From: Bacillus sp. Marseille-P3661
GTDB taxonomy: Bacteria > Bacillota > Bacilli > Bacillales > Bacillaceae_J
Direction of reading: 5' to 3'
NCBI RefSeq assembly: GCF_900240995.1
Contig: NZ_LT965953.1
Span: forward strand, 703,303-767,302
Length of the DNA: 64,000 bases
Below, one piece after another: positions 1 through 8,362 of the stretch. Within the stretch, counting starts at the first letter, position 1. Each line of letters opens with the position of its first letter. The notes under the pieces were generated by a model. That model was given only the letters and a program-made list of their open reading frames with translations, searched no databases and was not told the origin of the DNA. Position numbers and translations under genes: made by a program.

Positions 1-1
1 G

Positions 2-274
2 TATTTTATTTTATTGACAAAAAGGTTCGGTCAAACATTAGGAAAAATGGTATTTGGATTAAAAGTTATTCAAAAGGATGAACAACAACTTAGCTGGTCT
101 GCTGTTTTTTTTCGCGAATTTATAGGGAAGTTCATATCAAAAACTGCATTATTTCTTGGGTTCATCATGATAGGTTTTAGCCCCAAAAAACAAGGATTGC
201 ATGATTGGTTTGCAGATACTATTGTAATACAAGAAAAAAAAGGAATGTTTCTTTCAAATATAAAGGCAAGTTAA
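2..274 (+). CDS. yteJ: RDD-family membrane protein, C-terminal part (5' truncated by window)
   Basis: The frame is open from the first bases of the window, so the gene begins upstream and only about 90 C-terminal residues are seen. The motif FGQTLGKMVFGLKV is typical of the RDD domain, followed by a hydrophobic segment and a closing HDWFADTIV stretch, which is how RDD proteins usually end. A TTG at position 14 is internal and not a likely start. RDD proteins are small integral membrane proteins of uncertain function. The placement next to ytfI-ytfJ matches yteJ of Bacillus subtilis, which supports the symbol. Family confidence is high; function is unknown. Confidence 0.8.
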   Translation, partial: YFILLTKRFGQTLGKMVFGLKVIQKDEQQLSWSAVFFREFIGKFISKTALFLGFIMIGFSPKKQGLHDWFADTIVIQEKKGMFLSNIKAS

Positions 275-282
275 TTGTTGTA

Positions 283-320
283 TAAACCTGTTGTCTCTTT
301 TAGAGCAGCAGGTTTATTTG
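283..320 (+). terminator. Terminator after yteJ
   Basis: Arms AAACCTG (284-290) and CAGGTTT (309-315), with extra CTC/GAG pairing inside, are followed by a short T-rich tail. It separates yteJ from ytfI. Confidence 0.55.
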
Positions 321-363
321 TATATTCATGGGAGATAATGGAATAAGAAGGGGGGGATGGTAA

Positions 364-1083
364 GTGAAATGGTTTCTTATTATACCTTTAGCGATAATTG
401 CTATTATATTATTAATTTCTATTATTAAATTAAAGATTAAAGTTGATATATTACATACTCTAGACGATGATCATATCAAACTAACAGTAAAAGCACTATT
501 TGGATTAATAACATATAAGTATGAAGCTCCATTAATAAAAATTGATAAAGAGACTGGGAGTGTTGTTGTTGAAAATGAACAAAAGGTCGGTGAAGAAGAA
601 AAACAAAAAACAATAAGGAAAAGGAAGACTAAAATTACACCAAAAGAAACGTTAAATGGTTTAGAAAAAGCGAAGGATTTTTTGCAAAAGGTTGTTGGTT
701 TACATTCAATTGTCAGAAGAATGTTAAGCCATTTTTCAGTTTCAAAATTTGAATGGAAAAGTTCAATCGGTCTGGGTGATGCGGCATATACAGGAATGGC
801 AACAGGCTTTTTATGGACGATTAAAGGTACAGTCGTAGGGGTTGTTAGTCAATATATGAAATTGAAAGCCAGGCCTGATCTAGCAGTCACACCATTGTTT
901 CAGGAGAATTTTTCGCATACTAGGTTTATAGGTATTTTTTCTTTTCGAATCGGGTATGCTATTGTCGCGGCCTTAAGTATCGTGAGACATTGGAAGAGTA
1001 CTAAAGGAGGACAACAACATGTCAGAACATCCAATTCAGGGCTTAATGACAACAGCTATGGAAAGCTTAAAGCAAATGATTGA
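364..1083 (+). CDS. ytfI: DUF2953 protein YtfI
   Basis: This 239-residue protein starts at a GTG preceded by a G-rich ribosome binding site. Residues 3-25 form one hydrophobic membrane segment, and a lysine-rich charged linker follows around residues 75-105. The rest looks like the DUF2953 domain found in spore-forming Bacilli. Its position directly upstream of ytfJ matches B. subtilis ytfI. Its last 65 bases overlap the start of ytfJ in another frame, so the two are almost certainly co-transcribed and translationally linked. The function is unknown; a sporulation role is inferred from the partner gene only. Confidence 0.8.
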   Translation: MKWFLIIPLAIIAIILLISIIKLKIKVDILHTLDDDHIKLTVKALFGLITYKYEAPLIKIDKETGSVVVENEQKVGEEEKQKTIRKRKTKITPKETLNGLEKAKDFLQKVVGLHSIVRRMLSHFSVSKFEWKSSIGLGDAAYTGMATGFLWTIKGTVVGVVSQYMKLKARPDLAVTPLFQENFSHTRFIGIFSFRIGYAIVAALSIVRHWKSTKGGQQHVRTSNSGLNDNSYGKLKAND

Positions 1084-1537
1084 TGTAAACACAATTATTG
1101 GAGATCCAGTAGAAACACCTGATGGTAGTGTTATTTTAACAGTTTCTAAAGTTGGCTTTGGATTTGCAGCAGGTGGTAGCGAATTCCAAGTTCAAGGTAG
1201 TGGTGGCGGAGACAACAGCGGCCTACCATTTGGTGGAGGTAGCGGGGGTGGAGTTTCTATAACACCAATTGCTTTTTTAATTGTAAATTCATCTGGAGTT
1301 AAAATGATTCATCTTGATGAAAGCACGCATTTGTATGAACGTTTGCTTGATCTAGCACCACAAGCTGTTGAAAAAATTCAAAACATGATGAGTAACAAAA
1401 ATAAAAACAATCAGGATAACCAAGGTAATCAAGGCAACCAAAGTCAAAACCAAAACCAAAATAATTCAAATCAACAGCAAGGATATAATCAACAACAAAA
1501 CCAACAAACACAATACTACCAAGATCCACCTATTTAA
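1019..1537 (+). CDS. ytfJ: Sporulation protein YtfJ (GerW family)
   Basis: This 172-residue protein begins at an ATG 8 bases after AAAGGAGG, which lies inside the end of ytfI. The N-terminal half carries the GerW signature: a GDPVETPDGSVILTVSKVGFGFAAGG-like region at about residues 30-55, then a glycine/serine-rich loop and a short beta stretch SGVKMIHLD. The tail from about residue 125 is extremely rich in Asn and Gln. The low-complexity tail probably varies between species. GerW/YtfJ is a forespore-expressed protein needed for efficient spore germination in related Bacilli (family knowledge). A terminator follows directly. Confidence 0.88.
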   Translation: MSEHPIQGLMTTAMESLKQMIDVNTIIGDPVETPDGSVILTVSKVGFGFAAGGSEFQVQGSGGGDNSGLPFGGGSGGGVSITPIAFLIVNSSGVKMIHLDESTHLYERLLDLAPQAVEKIQNMMSNKNKNNQDNQGNQGNQSQNQNQNNSNQQQGYNQQQNQQTQYYQDPPI

Positions 1538-1567
1538 AAAGTTAGCATTATGCTAGCTTTTTCTTTT
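1536..1567 (+). terminator. Terminator after ytfJ
   Basis: GTTAGCA and TGCTAGC arms around a TTA loop are followed by TTTTTCTTTT. It closes the ytfI-ytfJ unit. Confidence 0.75.
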
Positions 1568-1602
1568 GTATTGTTTCTTCTTATTATCCCAATGGATAAT
1601 TT

Positions 1603-1631
1603 TTGTAATAATTCCTATAAATGTTTATAAT
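1603..1631 (+). promoter_or_regulatory. SigA-type promoter of tpx
   Basis: TTGTAA (1603-1608) and TATAAT (1626-1631) are separated by 17 bases, about 55 bases before the tpx start. The match is by consensus only. Confidence 0.6.
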
Positions 1632-1686
1632 TTAGAATAGTGTAGATAAAATAAATACACACAGTGAAATGGGAGGAGTTAGGATA

Positions 1687-2187
1687 ATGGCAAACGTAAC
1701 ATTTAAAGGGAATGAAATGACACTTATTGGTCAAGAAATTAAAGTAGGGGACCAAGCCCGGGAATTTAAAGTGTTAGCTAATGATTTAACTGAAGTGACA
1801 CTTGCTGACACAAAAGGGCATGTAAGATTGGTTAGTGTTATTCCTTCGATAGATACTGGAGTTTGTGATGCTCAGACAAGACGTTTTAACGAAGAGGCAG
1901 CAAAGTTAGAAAATGTAAAAGTATTAACAATCAGTGTGGATTTACCATTTGCCCAAAAACGTTGGTGCGGAGCGAACGGTATCGAAAATGTTCAAACATT
2001 GTCTGACCATCGCGAGCTGTCTTTTGGCGAAGCTTATGGAGTTTATATGAAAGAGCTACGATTATTGGCGCGAGCAGTGTTCGTAATTGACAGTCATGAT
2101 AAAGTTACATATGTTGAATATGTCGCTGAAGCAACAAATCATCCTAACTACGAAAAAGCTATTGAAGCAGCACAAAATGCAAATTAA
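1687..2187 (+). CDS. tpx: Thiol peroxidase Tpx (atypical 2-Cys peroxiredoxin)
   Basis: Tpx reduces hydrogen peroxide and alkyl hydroperoxides in the cytoplasm using thioredoxin. The 166-residue protein has the peroxidatic Cys60 in PSIDTGVCD and the resolving Cys94 in KRWCGANG, the usual pair for this family. The start was chosen at the ATG at 1687: it gives the conserved [11 protein letters not shown]-terminus, and the GGGAGGAG ribosome binding site lies 9 bases upstream. An ATG 18 bases earlier overlaps that site and is rejected. The gene is monocistronic, between its own promoter and a strong terminator. Confidence 0.95.
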   Translation: MANVTFKGNEMTLIGQEIKVGDQAREFKVLANDLTEVTLADTKGHVRLVSVIPSIDTGVCDAQTRRFNEEAAKLENVKVLTISVDLPFAQKRWCGANGIENVQTLSDHRELSFGEAYGVYMKELRLLARAVFVIDSHDKVTYVEYVAEATNHPNYEKAIEAAQNAN

Positions 2188-2194
2188 AAGTAGA

Positions 2195-2223
2195 CCCCTG
2201 ATATTGAAACATCAGGGGTTTTT
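2195..2223 (+). terminator. Terminator after tpx
   Basis: CCCCTGAT (2195-2202) pairs perfectly with ATCAGGGG (2211-2218), followed by five Ts. Confidence 0.9.
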
Positions 2224-2349
2224 GATATACATCCCGTTTAATGTTTTAAATAGTGGTTAATCAATAGTAATACAAATTATATTAGTAGGTCTTATATATA
2301 AGCTTATGGTAAAATGAAGAATTGAGATAATTTTGTAAGGAGAGATAGT

Positions 2350-3342
2350 ATGGTAGCCCCTGTAATGAATATGGAGACGTTATTCCGAATCTTTGATGAA
2401 ACAGCAATAATCTTAAAAAAGGAATTAGATTTATCATATTTAGAAGCACTAGCAGAAACCGGAGAAAATATATTTGAAAACCAAATTTTACAAGAGGTAA
2501 ATGATTTTACAAAAAAGCGTCTGTGGAAGGCATATGATTCGATTAAAATGGAGTTAACTAATAAAGAAGATATAAGAAAATCTTTTCAGTTAGCGATATT
2601 AAAAGGAATGAAGGAAGCTATTCAGCCTAATCATGAAATGACACCTGATGCTGTTTGTTTGTTCTTTAGCTATTTAGTTGAAAAAATTATGGTTTCAAAA
2701 CAGCATTATAGTCTCATTGATCCTGCATATGGTACTGGTAATTTAGTAACAACGATTTTAAATCATACTAGTAAACCGATAAAAGCGTATGGCACTGAAA
2801 TTGATGATACCCTTATAAAACTTGGGTATGTAAGTGCTAATTTGCAACAGCACGAAATTGAATTATTTAAGCAAGATGGTCTACAGCCGATTTTTGTTGA
2901 ACCGGTTGATGTAGTTGTTGCAGATTTACCGGTGGGCTATTATTCAAATGATATAGTAGCTGCTGATTATGAGCTAAAAGCTGAAAAAGGGCATTCATAT
3001 ATACATCATTTATACATAGAAAAAGGGCTGAAACATCTAAAAGATGGTGGCTATTTTATCGCGATGATCCCAAATTTCTTATTTGAAAGTGATGAAGCTC
3101 CAAAACTAAACAAATTTATTAAAGACCAAGCGATTATTTTTGGTTTACTACAACTTCCTTTATCAATGTTCAAAAATGATAAGCATGCTAAGAGCATTTT
3201 TATATTACAAAAAAAGGGCGAAGGTATTGTCGCACCTAAACAAGCTCTACTAGCTGAACTACCTAGTTTCTCAAACAAAAAGTCAATGGAAGGTATGATT
3301 CAACAAATCGATAACTGGTTTAGCACGAACTTATCATTCTAG
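2350..3342 (+). CDS. ytxK: Class I SAM-dependent methyltransferase YtxK
   Basis: This 330-residue protein resembles the catalytic domain of N6-adenine DNA methylases. The SAM-binding loop is seen as DPAYGTGNLVTT around residue 125, followed by an acidic motif II (YGTEIDD). The position where active N6 methylases have (N/D)PPY reads ADLPVGYY, a recognised variant in the YtxK group, so the substrate may not be DNA. The start ATG lies 5 bases after an AAGGAGAG site. As in B. subtilis, the gene sits between tpx and ackA. The substrate is unknown. Confidence 0.87.
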   Translation: MVAPVMNMETLFRIFDETAIILKKELDLSYLEALAETGENIFENQILQEVNDFTKKRLWKAYDSIKMELTNKEDIRKSFQLAILKGMKEAIQPNHEMTPDAVCLFFSYLVEKIMVSKQHYSLIDPAYGTGNLVTTILNHTSKPIKAYGTEIDDTLIKLGYVSANLQQHEIELFKQDGLQPIFVEPVDVVVADLPVGYYSNDIVAADYELKAEKGHSYIHHLYIEKGLKHLKDGGYFIAMIPNFLFESDEAPKLNKFIKDQAIIFGLLQLPLSMFKNDKHAKSIFILQKKGEGIVAPKQALLAELPSFSNKKSMEGMIQQIDNWFSTNLSF

Positions 3343-3510
3343 TTTGGATTAATGACATTACTGATAAACAGAATATTGATTGATTTTTGACATTGAAACG
3401 GCATGTTTTAATAATGATTAAATTAGAATTGGCTAAATGTAGCATACTAATCTTAGATCAATCTAGAGATGATAATTATTAACTCATACATAGAAGGAGC
3501 TGTCGCTTTC

Positions 3511-4698
3511 ATGTCCAAGATTTTAGCAATCAACGCAGGTAGTTCGTCTTTAAAGTTTCAATTATTCGAAATGCCTTCGGAAACAGTGTTAACAAAAGGC
3601 CTTGTTGAGAGAATAGGCCTTAATGATTCGATTTTTAATATTACTGTTAATGATCAAAAGAATAATGAAACCTTACATATATCAGATCATGCCGTTGCTG
3701 TAAAGTTGTTGCTCGACAAGCTGACAAGTCTTGGCATAATCTCTTCACTCGATGAAATTAATGGGATAGGCCATCGGGTCGTGCATGGTGGCGAAGAGTA
3801 TAGTGAATCAGTGTTAATAACAGATGAAGTTATTCAAAAAATTGATGAATTGTCTGAATTAGCACCACTTCATAATCCACCGAATTTAATTGGAATTAAA
3901 GCTTTTAAAGAAGTCCTTCCAAATGTCCCAGCTGTGGCTGTGTTTGATACTGCTTTTCACCAAACAATGCCAGAGAAGTCATTTCTATACAGCTTACCGT
4001 ATGATTACTATAAAAAATTTGGAATTCGTAAATACGGATTTCATGGTACCTCGCATAAATATGTATCCCAACGAGCAGCTGAATTATTAGGTCGTCCACT
4101 TGAAACGTTGCGACTACTTTCATGTCATCTTGGTAATGGCGCAAGTATTGCAGCCATTCAAGGTGGAAAATCGATTGATACATCAATGGGATTCACCCCA
4201 TTAGCGGGTGTAACAATGGGAACAAGATCAGGTAATATTGACCCTGCACTCATTCCATACATCATGGAGAAAACAGGGAAAACAGCTGATGAAGTTTTAC
4301 AAGTATTAAACAAAGAAAGTGGTATGCTGGCAATTTCCGGATTTTCTAGTGATCTACGTGATATTGAGATCGAAGCTGATAAAGGAAATCATCGTGCTGA
4401 GCTCGCGTTAGATGTGTTTGGATCAAAAATTCACAAATACATTGGTTCATATGCGGCTCGAATGGGTGGGGTTGATGCAATTATTTTTACAGCAGGAATT
4501 GGTGAAAATAGTGATGTTGTTCGTGCCCGTGTCTTACAAGGTTTAGAATTTATGGGGGTATATTGGGATCACGATTTAAATAAAGTGCGCGGTAAAGAAG
4601 CGTTTATTAATGTACCTCACTCACCGGTCAAGGTTATCGTAATTCCAACAAATGAGGAAGTAATGATTGCAAGAGATACATTACGGCTAACAGCATAA
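3511..4698 (+). CDS. ackA: Acetate kinase
   Basis: AckA interconverts acetyl phosphate plus ADP with acetate plus ATP, the last step of overflow acetate production. The 395-residue sequence begins [19 protein letters not shown], the family's phosphate-1 motif. It contains the substrate-binding [17 protein letters not shown] and DTSMGFTPL motifs and the C-terminal GIGEN and NEE signatures. The ATG at 3511 is preferred over an in-frame ATG at 3469 because it matches the family N-terminus and follows GAAGGAG. A terminator follows immediately. No clear CcpA site was found upstream. Confidence 0.96.
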   Translation: MSKILAINAGSSSLKFQLFEMPSETVLTKGLVERIGLNDSIFNITVNDQKNNETLHISDHAVAVKLLLDKLTSLGIISSLDEINGIGHRVVHGGEEYSESVLITDEVIQKIDELSELAPLHNPPNLIGIKAFKEVLPNVPAVAVFDTAFHQTMPEKSFLYSLPYDYYKKFGIRKYGFHGTSHKYVSQRAAELLGRPLETLRLLSCHLGNGASIAAIQGGKSIDTSMGFTPLAGVTMGTRSGNIDPALIPYIMEKTGKTADEVLQVLNKESGMLAISGFSSDLRDIEIEADKGNHRAELALDVFGSKIHKYIGSYAARMGGVDAIIFTAGIGENSDVVRARVLQGLEFMGVYWDHDLNKVRGKEAFINVPHSPVKVIVIPTNEEVMIARDTLRLTA

Positions 4699-4706
4699 GA
4701 ATCAGA

Positions 4707-4738
4707 CGAGGAAGGGGCAAAACTCTTCCTTGTTTTTT
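4707..4738 (+). terminator. Terminator after ackA
   Basis: CGAGGAAG (4707-4714) pairs with CTTCCTTG (4725-4732), followed by six Ts. Confidence 0.85.
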
Positions 4739-4744
4739 AATGGA

Positions 4745-4905
4745 TTAGAAAGCGCTCCAGCGCCTTGCCCCTCGGGGTCGAAGACGCACAGGATGTGCTA
4801 ACACCGGCGTTGCTCACAGGACGTGGGCAGCACTTAGGGAAAAATACAGGCGCTTACGCTTTTCTCTGTCCAGCTACAGTGCCTAGCCTTTCGGGTTTCT
4901 CAATG
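4745..4905. repeat. GC-rich intergenic repeat element (Bacillus-type)
   Basis: This stretch is markedly richer in G and C than the flanks and has no credible gene. It opens with GAAAGCGCTCCAGCGCCT and carries short inverted segments (CCCCTCGGGG; AGGCGCTTACGCTT). It closes with CTGTCCAGCTACAGTGCCTA. These phrases recall an unclassified interspersed repeat often met in intergenic regions of Bacillus and relatives, but that is recollection, not a search. Only one copy is seen in this window. The short ORF crossing it (4765-4956) lacks a ribosome binding site and is not called. Confidence 0.5.
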
Positions 4906-4997
4906 GCTGCTATGCTTTTATTAATTGGAACATTTGCCCAAAAACCGTTAAAATGATTGTATAGTGTATTGTAGATTGGTTTAAAGGGGGAATCGCA

Positions 4998-5849
4998 TTG
5001 GATTGGTCAGAACGAGAAAAACATGTTTTTAAGCAAATCGAAGCTTGGGAGCAAAATTTATTACAGTATGAACCGACAGATTTTGAGAGAATGTATGATA
5101 AATGGATTATTCGTGGTTTTGATAGATTAGATTCTAATGTTAAAGAGCAATTTTTCAAAAGCTTAGATAATTGGCTGTTTCATTTACACGCATTTATTCA
5201 AAGCTCTGATTCTCAAATGAATGCTAGAGAACGGTTGTTAAAAGAAGCGCGAATTTTTAATGAACAAATCGACCAAATCTCCGATATGAAACAATTATCA
5301 ATTGACCAATTAGTATACATAGCAGACCAACAAATCGCTAAATACAGAATATATTCCTTCACACAAGGTGGATTGGCAGGTACAGGAGGAGCCCTTTTAG
5401 GAGCTGATATTCCAGCAATGATCGTCTTAAATCTTAGGGCGGTACAAAATGTCGCACTCGTATATGGCTATGATGTAAATGTGCCATTTGAAATGATGAC
5501 ATCTTTAAAAGTATTTCACTCCGCAACACTTCCGAAGCGTATGCGTGGTGCAGGGTGGGTAAAGTTAGTGGAAGAGGCTCAGCAAATAGAAGAGCATTAT
5601 TACTATCTATATGAAAAAGATGAAGACTTAACAGATGAATCTTGGTTTGAGCAACCGTTGATTCAAATCCTAAAATCGATCGTAATGATGATGTTTCGTA
5701 ACAAACTAATCCAAGGTCTACCCCTAATTAGCATGGCAGTTGGAGCTAGTATGAATTATAAGTTAGCAAGGCAAGTAACCGATTTCGCACATAAGTATTA
5801 TCAAATGAGATATTTACAAGATAAACAGAATTCAGATTTTTGGAGTTGA
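4998..5849 (+). CDS. EcsC family protein
   Basis: The 283-residue protein matches the EcsC family. It has a helical N-terminal part and a central glycine-rich hydrophobic segment around residues 120-150 (FTQGGLAGTGGALLGADIPA). Aromatic-rich helices and a second hydrophobic stretch follow near residue 245. The start is a TTG after AAAGGGGG; no better in-frame start is nearby. EcsC proteins accompany or resemble the third member of the ecs transporter locus, but no transporter gene is adjacent here. The moaB start lies 8 bases downstream, so the two genes form an operon. The function is unknown. Confidence 0.75.
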   Translation: MDWSEREKHVFKQIEAWEQNLLQYEPTDFERMYDKWIIRGFDRLDSNVKEQFFKSLDNWLFHLHAFIQSSDSQMNARERLLKEARIFNEQIDQISDMKQLSIDQLVYIADQQIAKYRIYSFTQGGLAGTGGALLGADIPAMIVLNLRAVQNVALVYGYDVNVPFEMMTSLKVFHSATLPKRMRGAGWVKLVEEAQQIEEHYYYLYEKDEDLTDESWFEQPLIQILKSIVMMMFRNKLIQGLPLISMAVGASMNYKLARQVTDFAHKYYQMRYLQDKQNSDFWS

Positions 5850-5857
5850 TTATAATA

Positions 5858-6370
5858 ATGAGTGTAGAAGAGCATAAACAACAAGCACCTAAGGTTGTCC
5901 GCTGTATGGTTATTACCGTTAGTGATACTCGAACAGAGGAAACAGATAAAAGTGGACAGCTGATGCAATCCTTATTAAAAGAAAGTGGCCACCAAATTAC
6001 TAAATATGAGATTGTAAAAGATGAACAATCTGAAATAAAAGCAGCTATACTAGCGGGTTGTAAAGACTTCGAAGTAGATTGTGTGTTAATTAATGGTGGG
6101 ACTGGAATAGCTAAACGAGATGTAACCATTGAAACGGTTCAACAATTGCTTGAGAAAGAGATAGTTGGTTTTGGGGAATTATTTAGAATGTTAAGTTATA
6201 CCGAAGATATAGGCTCCGCGGCTATTTTAAGCAGGGCAATCGCTGGTGTAGCAATGGATACACCAATTTTTTCGACACCTGGCTCTAGTGGTGCTGTAAA
6301 GCTAGCTATGAATAAATTAATTCTTCCAGAGTTAACACATGTAATTCGTGAAATACGCAAAGATACGTAA
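5858..6370 (+). CDS. moaB: Molybdenum cofactor biosynthesis protein MoaB
   Basis: This 170-residue MoaB/Mog-fold protein has ITVSDTRTEETDKSG near the N-terminus, the family's molybdopterin-binding GGTG motif (LINGGTGIAKRD, about residue 75) and a C-terminal TPGSSGAVKLAM. The family adenylylates molybdopterin or acts early in Moco assembly. The ATG at 5858 matches the Bacillus MSVEEH-type start. A TTG at 5840 would overlap the upstream gene and is less likely. No other moa genes are adjacent. A terminator follows. Confidence 0.92.
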   Translation: MSVEEHKQQAPKVVRCMVITVSDTRTEETDKSGQLMQSLLKESGHQITKYEIVKDEQSEIKAAILAGCKDFEVDCVLINGGTGIAKRDVTIETVQQLLEKEIVGFGELFRMLSYTEDIGSAAILSRAIAGVAMDTPIFSTPGSSGAVKLAMNKLILPELTHVIREIRKDT

Positions 6371-6394
6371 AAAAGGCTAATAAAAGCCTTTTTT
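6369..6394 (+). terminator. Terminator after moaB
   Basis: AAAAAGGCT and AGCCTTTTTT arms flank a short AT loop, giving a hairpin with a T run directly at the stop codon. Confidence 0.85.
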
Positions 6395-6442
6395 GTACTT
6401 GAAGAAAGAATAATTTTTTAAGGATTAATGTATAAGGAATGA

Positions 6443-6541
6443 GGGCCTGTAGGTCTTCCACTAAGACATCGTAATTTGCCAATTTGGCAAATTACGTGTT
6501 TTTCTAATGGAATACACTAAGATGAAAATAGTTTAAGGCCC
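6443..6541. other. Branched palindromic element between moaB and the convergent small gene
   Basis: Outer arms GGGCCT (6443-6448) and AGGCCC (6536-6541) enclose two further hairpins: GTCTT/AAGAC, and a perfect 13-base inverted repeat CGTAATTTGCCAA (6470-6482) with TTGGCAAATTACG (6484-6496). A TGTTTTT tail follows the inner repeat. It may be a second terminator or a small palindromic insertion. It codes for nothing visible. Confidence 0.45.
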
Positions 6542-6576
6542 CACCTTATCTTAACGAAAGAATTCTATTCTCACTA

Positions 6577-6891
6577 TTATTGATGAACTTTTTCAGAAAG
6601 GTCTTGATTAATACGATAATAAAGCCATAAGTCGTTAATTACAGAAGCCAGCTCCGCAATTTCCGAATTTAATTGGCATGAGATTTCAAAGACTTCTTCC
6701 TCGTCCAGCTGTGCTTGTTTCTTATTGATGGTCTGTTCTAACTCTTTAATTCGGTCTGGTATATGACCTCGAATTATTTCCCATTGTAGTAGGATTTCTT
6801 GTTGTACTTCTTTATTATATTGATCCCATTCTCTATCTAACTCTGGTACTAAAATACCGAGACGTTTATTTTCAATGAAAAACTCTCCCAT
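6577..6891 (-). CDS. Hypothetical coiled-coil protein, 104 aa
   Basis: I do not recognise this protein. It is 104 residues, acidic, without signal peptide or membrane segment. Residues 45-75 are rich in E, K and Q in a heptad-like pattern (IKELEQTINKKQAQLDEEE), suggesting a helical hairpin or coiled coil. The ATG is preceded on the minus strand by AGGGGG at suitable spacing. It stands alone between convergent moaB and divergent argG. Reading-frame quality and ribosome binding site argue for a real gene. Confidence 0.65.
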   Translation of the reverse strand: MGEFFIENKRLGILVPELDREWDQYNKEVQQEILLQWEIIRGHIPDRIKELEQTINKKQAQLDEEEVFEISCQLNSEIAELASVINDLWLYYRINQDLSEKVHQ

Positions 6892-7035
6892 AAATCTAGC
6901 CCCCTACTTTGCTACTGTCACTATTTTTATTTTACAGTATATTAATAGTGATATCCATTTTGAAAATTCATAAGTTTTTTTTGAAATTACCTATTGAAAA
7001 ATCACAAAAAAATTGTTAGAGTATATTCTATCAAT

Positions 7036-7115
7036 AATGAATAAAAAATAATCGTTTATTTTTAAGGGGACAAGAAATCCTCTTTCATTTTTGCATATGA
7101 TGAATAAATATAAAT
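7036..7115 (+). promoter_or_regulatory. Candidate ArgR/AhrC operators upstream of argG
   Basis: Two segments, AATGAATAAAAAAT (7036-7049) and GATGAATAAATAT (7099-7111), resemble the ARG box core used by ArgR/AhrC (TGAATAAAAAT-like). They lie within 120 bases of the argG start. Because the region is very AT-rich, chance matches are possible. Confidence 0.4.
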
Positions 7116-7153
7116 AAAAAAGAATGTTTATACACATCAAGGAGGAGTAAAAA

Positions 7154-8362
7154 ATGGCTAATAAAAAATGTGTGCTTGCTTATTCTGGAGGATTAGATAC
7201 ATCTGTTGCAATAAAATGGATTTCAGAACAAGGCTATGATGTAATTGCGGTTTGTTTAGATGTCGGTGAAGGAAAAGACTTAGACTTTGTAAAAGAAAAA
7301 GCATTAAAGGTTGGAGCAGTCAAATCAGTTGTAATTGATGCTAAAAATGAATTTGCTGAGCAATATGTATTACCATCATTATTTGCAAACACTATGTACG
7401 AAAACAAATACCCACTTGTATCTGCATTATCACGTCCACTAATAGCTAAGAAGTTAGTTGAGATTGCAGAACAAGAAGGCGCAGATGCAGTTGCACATGG
7501 TTGTACTGGAAAAGGAAATGACCAAGTTCGTTTTGAAGTATCATTTGCAGCTTTAAATCCTGATCTAGAAGTAATTGCTCCTGTTCGTGAGTGGAGCTGG
7601 TCTCGTGAAGAAGAAATTGAATATGCAAAGAAACATAACATTCCAATACCTATCAATTTAGATAGCCCATACTCAATTGACCAAAATCTTTGGGGACGTG
7701 CTAACGAATGTGGTATTTTAGAGGATCCATGGGCAGCACCACCAGAAGATGCTTATGATTTAACTAATTCAATTGAAAATACACCAGATACGCCAGATGT
7801 AATTGAAATAGAATTTATTCAGGGAAAACCGGTTACATTAAACGGTAAGATGTATGCTTTAGATCAATTGATTCTAGAATTAAACAAACTTGCTGGTAAG
7901 CATGGTGTTGGACGTATTGATCATGTTGAAAACCGATTAGTAGGTATTAAATCACGTGAAGTATACGAAGCTCCAGCGGCAATTACGTTAATTAAAGCAC
8001 ATAAAGAATTAGAAGATTTAACACTTACTCGTGAAGTTGCGCATTTCAAACCAATTATTGAAATGAAACTTGAAGAGGTAATTTACAATGGCTTATGGTT
8101 CTCACCATTAACCGATGCTCTTAAATCATTTTTAACTGAAACACAAAAAACGGTAACTGGTACTGTGCGTATTAAACTTTTCAAAGGCCATGCAATTGTT
8201 GAAGGACGTAAATCAGATTACTCATTATATAATGAAAAATTAGCGACATATACAAAAGAAGACTCATTTGATCATACGGCAGCTATTGGCTTTACGAAGC
8301 TATGGGGTCTACCAACACAAGTGAACAGCATGGTGAACGGAAAAAAGAAGGTGAACGCGTGA
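7154..8362 (+). CDS. argG: Argininosuccinate synthase
   Basis: ArgG condenses citrulline and aspartate with ATP, the penultimate step of arginine synthesis. The 402-residue protein has the N-type ATP pyrophosphatase loop [14 protein letters not shown] at residues 9-22. Also present are the citrulline/aspartate-binding [14 protein letters not shown] segment around residue 115 and the [13 protein letters not shown] motif. The start ATG follows a perfect GGAGGAG. The last four bases overlap the argH start (GTGA), so the pair is an operon. Two ArgR-like sites upstream suggest arginine repression. Confidence 0.97.
   Translation: MANKKCVLAYSGGLDTSVAIKWISEQGYDVIAVCLDVGEGKDLDFVKEKALKVGAVKSVVIDAKNEFAEQYVLPSLFANTMYENKYPLVSALSRPLIAKKLVEIAEQEGADAVAHGCTGKGNDQVRFEVSFAALNPDLEVIAPVREWSWSREEEIEYAKKHNIPIPINLDSPYSIDQNLWGRANECGILEDPWAAPPEDAYDLTNSIENTPDTPDVIEIEFIQGKPVTLNGKMYALDQLILELNKLAGKHGVGRIDHVENRLVGIKSREVYEAPAAITLIKAHKELEDLTLTREVAHFKPIIEMKLEEVIYNGLWFSPLTDALKSFLTETQKTVTGTVRIKLFKGHAIVEGRKSDYSLYNEKLATYTKEDSFDHTAAIGFTKLWGLPTQVNSMVNGKKKVNA

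Noticed and set aside
3343-3510. Possible CcpA (cre) site before ackA (TTGAAACGGCATG)
   Set aside because: The spacing is one base short of the cre consensus and the right half does not match.
4765-4956. 63-codon ORF across the GC-rich repeat
   Set aside because: No ribosome binding site, composition of the repeat, and no protein-like pattern.
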